Assembly (NCBI RefSeq): GCF_016031625.1
Contig: NZ_JACCHP010000021.1
Span: 148,306-212,305 of the forward strand
DNA: 64,000 bases
Source: Bradyrhizobium agreste
Lineage (GTDB): Bacteria > Pseudomonadota > Alphaproteobacteria > Rhizobiales > Xanthobacteraceae
Reading direction: 5' to 3'
Part shown: positions 53,784-61,826 of the stretch, one piece after another
Position numbering within the stretch: position 1 is the first letter of the stretch
Layout of the letters: each line of letters opens with the position of its first letter
Program-made: the position numbers and the translations under genes
Notes under the pieces: model-generated
What the model was told of the DNA's origin: nothing
The model's database searches: none
What the model saw: only the letters and a program-made list of their open reading frames with translations

Positions 53784-55052
53784 CTATCTCCTGAGCCTAA
53801 GCAGAGGATCGAGGAGCCACTGCATCAACGAGCGTTTCTCGAGGAGAATGTCAGCTCGCAGTAACATGTCAGCCTGAAGAGGTATCCTTTTGCCATAAGC
53901 GTCGATATCCGCCCGATCGAGCGCGGCCGAGACCTTGTAGACCGGCTCCTTAGGCGCGATCGGCCCAGAGGCATCGGCACCCGTGAGGATGGTTTGCGAG
54001 ACCTGCATGACCCGGCCCGTATACGTCCCGAACTGCTGATAGGGGAATGCGTCATAGAGGATCCGCACTTCGAGCCCCGGCCTTATGAATCCGGCCGCTC
54101 GGGTCGGCACCAACAGCTCCGCACGCAGCGCACTTTCCGCCGGGATAATTTCCATTTGTAAACGCCGCGGATCCGCGAATTGGCCTACGGTGGCCTGGAC
54201 TGTCGAAATCCGGCCTGACGTAGGCGCTCGGAGAACGTAAGCGCGCCTTCCGTTGATCTCAGCTGCGCGCTGCTCTGTAAGCGAGAGTTCATTCCGCAGA
54301 GCCTGAATCTTCTCCGCCGTCGCGATCGGAAGCTGTCGAAGAGCATAAGTGGTCTCCGTCATTTGGTTCTGTCGTGCGGCGAGCTGCTGGCCAAGTGCAT
54401 CCAGGTTCTGGCGCTGCTCGAGCACCGCAAGCTGCCGCCGCTTCAACTCGAGATCCGCCATATAACCTTTGCCCCGGAGATCGGTCCCCGCAGCAACGAA
54501 CTGCTCGGAAATTGCAATGCGTTCGCTTTGGCTCTTCGTCTGCGAATGGAGCGCCGCAACCTCGCTTTCAAGACCGCGAATGAGCGCCGCGAGACGCTCG
54601 CGCTCGGAACTGCCTCGTTCCTGCTCTGCCTCAATCTGCTTGTTCAGACGCTCCTGTTGGGAGATCAGGCTCTCCAGCATGGTCGCGTTAACATCCTGGC
54701 CATTGACCGCGATTTGACTGGTTTCAACCGTCAAGAGCGGATCGCCCTCGGCGACGAGCTGCCCTTCCCTGACGTGGATGTCCTTGATCGTGCCTTGCTG
54801 AATCAGTGTGGGCTGTTGCGGCACGAAGATCTTGGCCGTTCCGAAGGTCGGGGTAAGATAGCCGGCGACCGTTTCCTTTCGCGCGTATTGACCCACCAAA
54901 AGGAAAGCGACGAGGACGCCAAAGGCGGCGGAGACAAACCAGCTGATGACCTTTGTGGAAAGCGGCTGCAGTGCGGCGACGTGGCCGGCACCGCGATTGT
55001 CTTGCTGAAAGGCGACCGCCTCTTCGCGAAACAGAGAAGGCCGGGTTTCCAT
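53784..55052 (-). CDS. HlyD-family membrane fusion protein (RaxA/CvaA-like)
   Basis: 422 residues from the ATG at 55052 (METRPSLFREEAVAFQ); 55097 is also in frame but lies in an intercistronic hairpin. One membrane helix (VISWFVSAAFGVLVAFLLVGQYARKE), a lipoyl-like half (VAGYLTPTFGTAKIFV...IKDIHVREGQLVAEGDPLLTVE), then a long coiled coil (about 120-270, heptads such as LISQQERLNKQIEAEQ), the second lipoyl half (AYVLRAPTSGRISTVQATVGQ), and a beta-barrel domain ending at PLQADMLLRADILLEKRSLMQWLLDPLL. This is the typical adaptor of peptide exporters and would link the ABC protein to TolC. Confidence 0.93.
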   Translation of the reverse strand: METRPSLFREEAVAFQQDNRGAGHVAALQPLSTKVISWFVSAAFGVLVAFLLVGQYARKETVAGYLTPTFGTAKIFVPQQPTLIQQGTIKDIHVREGQLVAEGDPLLTVETSQIAVNGQDVNATMLESLISQQERLNKQIEAEQERGSSERERLAALIRGLESEVAALHSQTKSQSERIAISEQFVAAGTDLRGKGYMADLELKRRQLAVLEQRQNLDALGQQLAARQNQMTETTYALRQLPIATAEKIQALRNELSLTEQRAAEINGRRAYVLRAPTSGRISTVQATVGQFADPRRLQMEIIPAESALRAELLVPTRAAGFIRPGLEVRILYDAFPYQQFGTYTGRVMQVSQTILTGADASGPIAPKEPVYKVSAALDRADIDAYGKRIPLQADMLLRADILLEKRSLMQWLLDPLLRLRR

Positions 55053-55080
55053 CGTGCCAACTCTCGCGTGAAAGTGGATC

Positions 55081-55110
55081 GGGCCCGCCGCATTCACAAC
55101 AGGCGGGCCC
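55081..55110 (-). promoter_or_regulatory. Intercistronic GC-rich hairpin between peptide and adaptor genes
   Basis: Perfect 9-base arms GGGCCCGCC (55081-55089) and GGCGGGCCC (55102-55110), 12-base loop, beginning 10 bases after the stop of the peptide gene. No T-run follows, so it should be a partial terminator or mRNA-stabilising structure giving more peptide than transporter mRNA, as in several bacteriocin operons (inference). Confidence 0.65.
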
Positions 55111-55119
55111 GGCCCTTAC

Positions 55120-55329
55120 TTATGCGATTGCTGTTCCAAGAACGGCGATCGCAACATCGGTGTGGTTGTTGTTGAGAAACGAATTGTGGCTAAGCACGTC
55201 GGCCGCCTGCACGACGGCGTTCACGCCGACATTGATGAGACCGCCTTGTGCGATGATCGGGTTGCTCGACAGCTGGCCAGCAGCCACGTCGTCAAGCTCG
55301 CGGTCATTTAGTTCATACATTGCCGTCAT
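55120..55329 (-). CDS. Candidate bacteriocin/secreted peptide precursor with double-glycine-type leader
   Basis: 69 residues. N-terminal 18 residues (MTAMYELNDRELDDVAAG) match the double-glycine leader pattern with Leu at -12, Glu-Leu at -8/-7, Val at -4 and Ala-Gly at the cut site. The predicted mature 51-residue peptide (QLSSNPIIAQGGLINVGVNA and on, ending LGTAIA) is hydrophobic, rich in Ala, Val and Asn, has no Cys and carries few charges, like unmodified class II bacteriocins. Start at 55329 has AAAGGAG 7 bases before it. It is the first gene of an operon with the HlyD adaptor and C39 exporter, which would process and export it. Activity and immunity gene are unknown. Confidence 0.85.
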   Translation of the reverse strand: MTAMYELNDRELDDVAAGQLSSNPIIAQGGLINVGVNAVVQAADVLSHNSFLNNNHTDVAIAVLGTAIA

Positions 55330-55734
55330 CTGCTCACTCCTTTTGTTGTTTCTGTTGCTCAGCGTATCCCCAGCTTCCGGAGAACATCTGCATTTCGAGT
55401 CGGTTGCTAAGGTACTTGCGATTTTTTCCCGAGTTCTTCTTACGACTCCTTACGCCTCGCTTTGCTGACACTTTTGACCAGGAGCCGATGATTCTCGACG
55501 CAGTTTGCAACAGTGACAAAGCGGGGACGGTGGGGGTGGGTCTCTCACGGCAGATGCGTGCGCGAAGGGTGCTGTTGGGCCGCGAGAGGCGGTCAAGGGC
55601 GGCCCATATCGTTGACGCTTGCGAGCTGGAACAATCTGTCGATCTGCTTTGATGCGATGCACCTTGCTGTATGTAAGTGCGCGCCGGCGCCGAAATTGCG
55701 AAGTTTTCCCGCCGGTCCAGTGGCGGGCCAAATC
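55330..55734. other. Promoter side of the peptide-export operon
   Basis: About 400 bases without a convincing gene. AT-rich around 55415-55440, where the promoter of the minus-strand operon is expected. A 61-codon frame (55334-55519, minus) with Lys/Arg-rich product ends just before the precursor start, but begins at TTG without a ribosome-binding site, so I do not call it. Confidence 0.4.
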
Positions 55735-56040
55735 ATGAGCGAAGAGGGGGTGGCAATGCGCTACGGCCGCGCGTACGACGTTGTGGTGCTTCACGACCGC
55801 CTTGAAGCGCTCGCCGTTCAACTTGCCGAGCTGGAACACTTGCGAGCACAAGTGCTCTTGGCTCAGCAGAAGGCGGAGCGCATGGGACGAAAGGCCGAAT
55901 GCCGGGCGGCTCATGGTAACGCGAATTGCCTGCGAAGTAGGGTTTCTGCCGGGCAGCAACCGTTGCCGCCATCTGCGACATCTTGTGAGATAGGTGATAG
56001 ACGTTACTCGCGCAGAGGTAAGACTTTTCGGTTTCTGTGA
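55735..56040 (+). CDS. Doubtful small ORF, helical basic protein
   Basis: 101 residues if real (MSEEGVAMRYGRAYDVVVLHDRLEALAVQLAELEHLRAQVLLAQQKAERMG). The first 60 residues predict a coiled-coil-like helix with Leu/Ala heptads; the rest is Arg/Ser-rich and looks untranslated. No clear ribosome-binding site before 55735; GAGGGGGTGGC lies before an inner ATG at 55756. No family recognised. It runs away from the peptide-export operon and may be a regulator or immunity candidate, but could be chance. Confidence 0.3.
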   Translation: MSEEGVAMRYGRAYDVVVLHDRLEALAVQLAELEHLRAQVLLAQQKAERMGRKAECRAAHGNANCLRSRVSAGQQPLPPSATSCEIGDRRYSRRGKTFRFL

Positions 56041-56065
56041 ATGTTGGTGAATGCAGGCGACGATA

Positions 56066-56329
56066 ATGAGTCAGTATGTAGAGGCGCGTTACGCACTGCT
56101 GACATTACAAGAAGCGCGAGAAACCTGCGAAGATCGAGCAACAATACTGCTCAACAATCTACTGCAAGATCTTAGGCCCGCGCAGCACGATGACCCACAT
56201 CGTGCGGATGCGTTAGCTTCTATACGGCATTTGGCGGTAATTTTACGTGAGCAACGGATGCCGCCGTCGTCTTATTGGGAAGCGGCGTTAGACGCCGCGC
56301 ACGCATGGCGAGACCACGCACAGCAATGA
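56066..56329 (+). CDS. Small helical protein of unknown function
   Basis: 87 residues (MSQYVEARYALLTLQEARETCEDRATILLNNLL and on; an ATG at 56051 is in frame). Helical, acidic-to-neutral, with ALASIRHLAVILREQRMPPSSYWEAALDAAHAWRDHAQQ at the end. No signal peptide, no known family. Codons are unusually AT-rich (tta, aca, caa), unlike the core genes, consistent with acquired DNA. It lies next to the peptide-export operon and is a candidate immunity or regulatory protein only by position. Confidence 0.55.
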   Translation: MSQYVEARYALLTLQEARETCEDRATILLNNLLQDLRPAQHDDPHRADALASIRHLAVILREQRMPPSSYWEAALDAAHAWRDHAQQ

Positions 56330-56552
56330 CGGACCGGTGAAGGCAATTTCCCCAAATGCGTTATCGACAACATTCACTAGTCTGTTCAGGGGCAAAGCGC
56401 GACGCCGTACATCCGCGCACTTTGGCGCTTCGCAGAGAGCTTCGTAACATTGTCAACTACACCGCCGGTTGGTTTCTATCGACAAGGGCCATAGGCAATC
56501 CGCGAGCATCCTCTGCTCCCTGCGACCCACCTCCGGTCTAGACTCAGCGCCC

Positions 56553-56912
56553 TCAATTGCGCTGTGCGGTCCAATAGCCTGAACAGTGCGCATTTCCTGA
56601 GTGACCGCTCCACGTCCCGCGGCCGGAATTGCGCGAGAGCCGGCCTGAACCGGAGGCGAATTTGTCCTGAACTGTCACCGAGGCCCGAACTGCGCCGGAA
56701 CGCGCAACGTGGCCTCTGAACCTGACTAAATTCGGATGTGTCACTATTCCGTCCGTGATGTTGACGGTGAAATTATAAGTCGCGTCGCAAGGTCCTCTTT
56801 GCGTCACGAAAATGAGGTCCCAGGAGCCGTCGAATACGGAGCGGGCTTGCGCGACAGAGTGGAAGGCGACCAGGCAACCCAAGGCCGCCACACAGGTGAA
56901 AAGCTTCTTCAT
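56553..56912 (-). CDS. Small secreted protein of unknown function
   Basis: 119 residues from the ATG at 56912, with TTGGAG 7 bases upstream. Signal peptide MKKLFTCVAALGCLVAFHSVAQA. The mature part has SVFDGSWDLIFVTQRGPCDATYNFTVNITDGIVTHPN, then VRASVTVQDKFASGSGRLSRNSGRGTWSGHSGNAHCSGYWTAQRN; two Cys could form a disulfide. Many short beta-strand-like stretches suggest a small beta-sandwich or lipocalin-like fold. Related secreted proteins occur in several copies in bradyrhizobia (recollection). Confidence 0.85.
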   Translation of the reverse strand: MKKLFTCVAALGCLVAFHSVAQARSVFDGSWDLIFVTQRGPCDATYNFTVNITDGIVTHPNLVRFRGHVARSGAVRASVTVQDKFASGSGRLSRNSGRGTWSGHSGNAHCSGYWTAQRN

Positions 56913-57434
56913 TGTTCGCTCCAACTGTCTCCCATATATGGCGAGCGGAACTGGCCAGGTCAAAGCGGCTCGCTCTGAGCCGGAGGAGTGACGTCGACGG
57001 CGGGTCATTTGTGTCGTTCGCCCCTTACCCCCCGCCTTCCGAGGCCATTGGATAGCGTCAACGAAGTCGCGAAGGCTTGAAAGAGAAGATGCCGGTGCCG
57101 GACAGGCTTGAACTCTTGCACGACAATCTTCCATTATGCCAATTCGCCATTGCCGAGTACGCGGAAGTGGCTATCCTGTAAGAACTTTAAATTCCCGCTA
57201 GAAGAACTGCTTTACTGTAAATGCTGTAGTTTTGACCCAAAAAGGTAAGAACTATATTGTTCACCTATACCGGCCAAACCGGCCGGGGTGTCCTGCATTT
57301 GCCGTCAATTCGAGCAGAATTTCCTCTGACCCGCTCGACGCGCAAGTTTTCGGCTCGCAACCAGCGGTTCCAGCACAAGCTGCTTCCTTCCTTGCGCGGG
57401 ATTCAGTTAAGCTCCGGTCAGGGACGGAGCGACT
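56913..57434. other. 522-bp divergent gap, AT-rich
   Basis: Between the small secreted protein (minus) and the hybrid kinase (plus), so both promoters lie here. The part 57180-57260 is AT-rich (TAAATTCCCGC, TTTACTGTAAATGCTG). A 30-codon ORF (57089-57181, MPVPDRLELL) has AGAGAAG directly before its ATG, too close to be a good ribosome-binding site. CCGGCCAAACCGGCC near 57270 is a short repeat. No known element. Confidence 0.4.
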
Positions 57435-59588
57435 GTGCAGAGGGCGCAACGCAACTCGCTGAGGCTGTTGCAGTGGATGATGGCGGCATCCCTGGCGCTG
57501 CCGATTGGGCTGTTCGCAGTCGCCGCCGCGATCTCCTACACATCGACCAACGATACCGCCGACCGCGAGATCGAGCGGACGGTCGACGTCGCGCATGAGC
57601 ACGCGCTCAAGGTATTCGAGACCATCGACCGCAGCCTCGCCGAGCTCAACGAGGTCGTGCGCGGCCTGCCCGACGACGTCATCCGCGACCGGGAGCCGAC
57701 GCTGCATCGCCGGCTGAAGCGGCTGAGCGATTCGCTGCCGCAGCTCAAATCGGCCTGGATCTTCGATGCGAACGGAAAGGCGCTGGTCAACAGCCTGGTC
57801 TCGCCGCCGCCCGACCTGAGCTTTGCCGACCGCGACTACTTCTATGCCCATGTCGACCAGAGCATCGGCACGTTCATCGGCACGGCCCTGACGCCGCGGC
57901 CGCCCTATCAGGGCGCCCGCTTCTTCGGCGTCAGCCGCCGCCGCGAGTCCGAAGACGGCCGCTTCATCGGCGTGATCCAGGCCTCCGTGCTGCCGGAATA
58001 TTTCGAAAGCTTCTATGCCAGGATCGGTACCGATCCCGGCAGCTTCTTCGCGATGGGCCGCACCGACGGCGCAATGCTCGCGCATTTTCCCCGGCTCGAC
58101 CACGAGCTTCGGCTCGATCCGACCGGACCGGTGGGCCAGAAGATCGCGACCCGGCCCGAGCACGGCCTCATCACCGTCGCCTGGCCTTCGGACGGCATCG
58201 AGCGGCGCATCGCCTACCGGCGCGTCGCCGAATATCCGATCTATGTCAGCGCCGGGCTGGAGACCTCGGCGATCCGCGCACGCTGGCTCGCCACCATCGG
58301 CCAGCATCTGGTGTTCGGCATCCCCGCCACCGCGCTGCTGTTCCTGTTGCTGGCGCTCGCTCTGCGGCGCACCCAGCACCTTCAGGCCGAAGCTGCAAAG
58401 CGGCGCGAGGCCGAGGAGGCGCTCAAGCACAGCCAGCGCCTGGAAGCGCTCGGCCAGCTCACCGGGGGCGTGGCGCACGACTTCAACAACCTCCTGACGG
58501 TGATCCGCGCTTCGGTCGATCTCTTGAACCGTCCGCAGCTGACGGAGGAGCGGCGACAGCGCTACATCACGGCCATTGCGGATTCGGTGGCGCGTGCGGC
58601 CAAGCTGACCTCGCAGCTGCTCGCCTTTGCGCGGCGCCAGACCCTCAAGCCGGAGGTGTTCGACGTCGGCGCGCGGGTGCAGTCGCTGCACGACATGCTC
58701 GCCACGCTGCTGGGCCCCGCGATCGAGATCGTCATGCAGCTGCCGGCGGAGCCGTGCCTCGTCAATGCCGATGCCAGCCAGTTCGAGACGGCGTTGATCA
58801 ACATGGCGACCAATGCGCGCGATGCCATGCGGGGCCAAGGACGAGTCGTTTTCAGGGTCGAGGCCACGACGACCGTTCCGGACGCGCTGGTGCAGCTTTC
58901 GGCCAGCCCGGGCATGGCAGACCACGGCTTCGTCCGCGTAACCGTCAGCGATACCGGCGTCGGCATTCCCGCCGCCCGGCTCGGTCGCATCTTCGAGCCG
59001 TTCTTCACCACCAAGCCGGTCGGCCACGGCACCGGCCTCGGGCTGTCCCAGGTGTTCGGCTTCGCCCGACAGTCCGGCGGCGAAGTGACCGTGGCGAGCG
59101 AGGTGGGGCACGGCAGCACCTTCTCGCTCTATCTGCCGCGCGTGCCGCCCGACCTGCTGCCCCAGCGCCAAGCCCCCAACACGGCGCCGGCGGTGGCCGG
59201 CAGCGGCATGTCGGTGCTGATCGTCGAGGACAATATCGAGCTGGCGAATTTCGCCGCCGATGGCCTTACCCAGCTCGGCTACAGCATCACTCTGGTCGAC
59301 AACGCAACCGACGCGCTCGCCGAGCTCGTCGTCGACGCCGACCGCTTCGACGTCGTGTTCTCGGACGTGGTGATGCCCGGGATGACCGGGCTCGATCTGG
59401 CGCAGGCGATCCGCGAGCGCGGCATCGGCGTGCCGGTCGTGCTGACCACCGGCTACAGCCAGGTGCTGTCGCAGGAGGGTACCGGCGGCTGCGACCTGGT
59501 GCAAAAGCCTTATTCGATCGAGGAATTGTCGCGCGTTCTGCATCGGGCGGCGCGGATCCGACGCGTTAGGGACGGCGCCGCCGAATAG
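57435..59588 (+). CDS. Hybrid sensor histidine kinase with extracytoplasmic Cache-like domain
   Basis: 717 residues from a GTG with GGAG 5 bases upstream. First membrane segment near residues 10-35, a ~250-residue periplasmic sensor region with Cache-like features (DRDYFYAHVDQSIGTFIGTAL; RYRRVAEYPIYVSAGLE-type end, here YRRVAEYPIYVSAGL), second membrane segment (FGIPATALLFLLLALAL), a coiled coil, then HisKA with His348 in GGVAHDFNNLLTVIRASVD, HATPase with NMATNARDAM, DTGVGI and GHGTGLGLS, and a C-terminal receiver with Asp644 in VVFSDVVMPGM. Ends 52 bases before the BacA-like gene, same strand, so the two are likely co-transcribed. Ligand unknown. Confidence 0.92.
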   Translation: MQRAQRNSLRLLQWMMAASLALPIGLFAVAAAISYTSTNDTADREIERTVDVAHEHALKVFETIDRSLAELNEVVRGLPDDVIRDREPTLHRRLKRLSDSLPQLKSAWIFDANGKALVNSLVSPPPDLSFADRDYFYAHVDQSIGTFIGTALTPRPPYQGARFFGVSRRRESEDGRFIGVIQASVLPEYFESFYARIGTDPGSFFAMGRTDGAMLAHFPRLDHELRLDPTGPVGQKIATRPEHGLITVAWPSDGIERRIAYRRVAEYPIYVSAGLETSAIRARWLATIGQHLVFGIPATALLFLLLALALRRTQHLQAEAAKRREAEEALKHSQRLEALGQLTGGVAHDFNNLLTVIRASVDLLNRPQLTEERRQRYITAIADSVARAAKLTSQLLAFARRQTLKPEVFDVGARVQSLHDMLATLLGPAIEIVMQLPAEPCLVNADASQFETALINMATNARDAMRGQGRVVFRVEATTTVPDALVQLSASPGMADHGFVRVTVSDTGVGIPAARLGRIFEPFFTTKPVGHGTGLGLSQVFGFARQSGGEVTVASEVGHGSTFSLYLPRVPPDLLPQRQAPNTAPAVAGSGMSVLIVEDNIELANFAADGLTQLGYSITLVDNATDALAELVVDADRFDVVFSDVVMPGMTGLDLAQAIRERGIGVPVVLTTGYSQVLSQEGTGGCDLVQKPYSIEELSRVLHRAARIRRVRDGAAE

Positions 59589-59640
59589 GGCCGGCGGAAC
59601 CTCGCAGGAACCGGCCGAGTTCCCTTCGCGTTGTCTGCCC

Positions 59641-61596
59641 ATGTACAAGCCGGCTGCGACGCGCGAACAGGGCAAGAAGCCGCCCATCATCGACATCCAA
59701 GGCGAGAACGGCGACGACGTGACGCCGCCGCCGCCCGAGCTGGTCGAACCCGACCCCGAACTGTCACCCGAGGAAGCCGAGCAGGTCCGCAAGGATTATC
59801 TGCTGACGCGATTCTGGATCAGCGCCCGCGGCTTCTGGGGCCGCAACGGCGACCGCCTCGCCTGGCCGCTCTCGATCGGCCTCGGCCTGCTGATCGTTCT
59901 CACCGTCTGCTTTCAATACGGCATCAATGTCTGGAATCGCGCGATCTTCGACGCGATCGAGCAGCGCGACGCGACGAGCGTCCTCCATTTCACCGCGATG
60001 TTCTTCCCGCTCGCGATCGGCAGCATCGTGCTCGGCGTCGCCCAGGTGTTCGCGCGCATGGGCATCCAGCGGCGCTGGCGGGCCTGGCTGACCGCGAGCG
60101 TGCTGACGCGGTGGCTCAAGAACGGTCGCTATTACCAGCTCAATCTCGTCGGCGGCGACCACAAGAATCCGGAATACCGAATCGCGGAGGATCTGCGCAT
60201 TGCGACCGACGCGCCGGTCGATTTCCTCGCCGGCGTGACGTCCGCACTGCTGTCGGCCGTGACCTTCATCGTCGTGCTCTGGACCATCGGCGGCGCTCTC
60301 ACCGTGACGTTCGGCGGCTCGTCGGTGACCATTCCCGGCTTCCTCGTGATCGCCGCGATGCTCTACGCCGCGATCGCTTCGGGCTCGATCATGACGATCG
60401 GCCGGCGCTTCGTACAGGTCTCCGAGGACAAGAACCAGGCCGAGGCCGAGTTCCGCTACACGCTGACACGCGTGCGCGAGAACGGCGAGAGCATCGCACT
60501 GCTCGGCGGCGAGCAGGAGGAGCGCGACGGCATCGACCGCAATTTTACCCGCGTGCTGCGGCAATGGGCGCGACTCGCCGGCCAGCACATGCGCACCACG
60601 CTGGTGTCGCAAGGATCGAGCCTTGTCGCACCGGTCGTGCCGCTCCTGCTTTGCGCGCCAAAATTCCTCGACGGCAGCATGACGCTGGGGCAGGTGATGC
60701 AGGCGGCCTCTGCCTTCACCATCGTGCAGAGCGCGTTCGGCTGGCTGGTCGACAATTATCCGCGGCTGGCCGACTGGAACGCCTGTGCGCGCCGGATCGC
60801 CTCGCTGATGATGTCGCTCGACGGCCTCGAGCGCGCCGAGCAGGGCGACGGCATCGGCCGCATCAAGCTCGGCGAGACGCACAACGAGGCGATACTGGAG
60901 CTGCGCGACCTCTCCGTCACGCTCGATGATGGCACCGCAGTGGTCGGCGAGACAGCGGTGGTGATCGAACCGGGCGAGCGGCTGCTGGTCGCCGGCGAAT
61001 CCGGCACCGGCAAGAGCACGCTGGTGCGCGCCATTGCCGGGCTATGGCCATGGGGCGACGGCAGCGTCAATTTCCATCCCGACCGGCGGCTGTTCATGCT
61101 GCCGCAGCGTCCCTACGTGCCCACCGGATCGCTGCGCCGCGCCGTCGCCTATCCCGGGGCCGCGGAGGATTGGACCATCGAGGAGATCGGGGAAGTCCTG
61201 CACAAGGTCGGCCTCGACCATCTCAAGGAGAAGATCGAGGAGGAGGGCCCGTGGGACCAGACGCTGTCGGGCGGCGAGAAGCAGCGCCTCGCCTTCGCGC
61301 GGCTGCTGCTGCACAGCCCCGATATCGTCGTGCTCGATGAAGCGACCTCGGCGCTCGACGAGAAGAGCCAGGACAAGATGATGAAGATCATCACCGAGGC
61401 GCTGCCGAAGGCGACCATCGTCAGCGTCGCGCATCGCGCCGAGCTGGAGGCTTTCCACAGCCGCAAGATCGTGCTGGAGCGGCGCAAGGGCGGCGCCAAG
61501 CTCGTCAGCGATGTCGACCTGATTCCGCGCAAGGGCAGGCGCAAGCTGCTCGGGCGGTTCTTGAGGCACCGCAAGGCGCCAAAGAAGGCGGCGTAA
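59641..61596 (+). CDS. BacA/SbmA-like ABC transporter (BclA-type)
   Basis: 651 residues. Membrane domain of SbmA/BacA type (FWISARGFWGRNGDRLAWPLSIGLGLLIVLTVCFQYGINVWNRAIFDAIEQRD; MGIQRRWRAWLTASVLTRWLKNGRYYQL; NPEYRIAEDLRIATDAPVDFL) fused to an ATPase with Walker A GESGTGKST (452-460), LSGGEKQR (542-549) and Walker B IVVLDEATSALDE. BclA of Bradyrhizobium, which has this architecture, imports plant NCR peptides and is needed for bacteroid differentiation; other members carry different peptides or vitamins. Bradyrhizobia have several paralogues, so BclA identity is not certain. A polar N-terminal tail of about 50 residues precedes the core. Confidence 0.9.
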   Translation: MYKPAATREQGKKPPIIDIQGENGDDVTPPPPELVEPDPELSPEEAEQVRKDYLLTRFWISARGFWGRNGDRLAWPLSIGLGLLIVLTVCFQYGINVWNRAIFDAIEQRDATSVLHFTAMFFPLAIGSIVLGVAQVFARMGIQRRWRAWLTASVLTRWLKNGRYYQLNLVGGDHKNPEYRIAEDLRIATDAPVDFLAGVTSALLSAVTFIVVLWTIGGALTVTFGGSSVTIPGFLVIAAMLYAAIASGSIMTIGRRFVQVSEDKNQAEAEFRYTLTRVRENGESIALLGGEQEERDGIDRNFTRVLRQWARLAGQHMRTTLVSQGSSLVAPVVPLLLCAPKFLDGSMTLGQVMQAASAFTIVQSAFGWLVDNYPRLADWNACARRIASLMMSLDGLERAEQGDGIGRIKLGETHNEAILELRDLSVTLDDGTAVVGETAVVIEPGERLLVAGESGTGKSTLVRAIAGLWPWGDGSVNFHPDRRLFMLPQRPYVPTGSLRRAVAYPGAAEDWTIEEIGEVLHKVGLDHLKEKIEEEGPWDQTLSGGEKQRLAFARLLLHSPDIVVLDEATSALDEKSQDKMMKIITEALPKATIVSVAHRAELEAFHSRKIVLERRKGGAKLVSDVDLIPRKGRRKLLGRFLRHRKAPKKAA

Positions 61597-61610
61597 GGCT
61601 CTCTCCGTCG

Positions 61611-61757
61611 ACCCGGACAAGCGCGCCCCAAGCGCGCGCAGATCCGGGACCCATACCCACAGGAAGGAGTTTGACGAAGACTCGGACTGGGCGTGTCGGA
61701 TCACACCACTCCCTGGGGCTATGGGTCCCGGGCTCGCTTTGCGCCCCGGGACGACAC
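61611..61757. repeat. Palindromic element, CCGGGAC family
   Basis: ACCCGGACAAGCGCGCCCCAAGCGCGCGCAGATCCGGGACCCATA at the left and GGGCTATGGGTCCCGGGCTCGCTTTGCGCCCCGGGACGAC at the right pair over GGGACCCATA/TATGGGTCCC and flanks. Similar to 12190-12308. It fills much of the gap before the FkbM gene. Confidence 0.7.
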
Positions 61758-61826
61758 CGATGATGGAGCGTTGGAGTCCCGGGTAAAACCGGCTATGCAT
61801 GCGCCGCTGCAACGAGGATCTGCTGC

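Noticed and set aside
55334..55519. Lys/Arg-rich 61-codon frame just upstream of the peptide precursor
   Set aside because: Starts at TTG without ribosome-binding site and the composition looks like untranslated leader; the precursor has its own AAAGGAG.
57089..57181. 30-codon ORF MPVPDRLELLHDN in the gap before the kinase
   Set aside because: AGAGAAG directly abuts the ATG, leaving no spacing; no other support.
57261..59792. 843-codon open frame antisense to the hybrid kinase
   Set aside because: Same codon-bias effect; the kinase on the plus strand has complete motifs.
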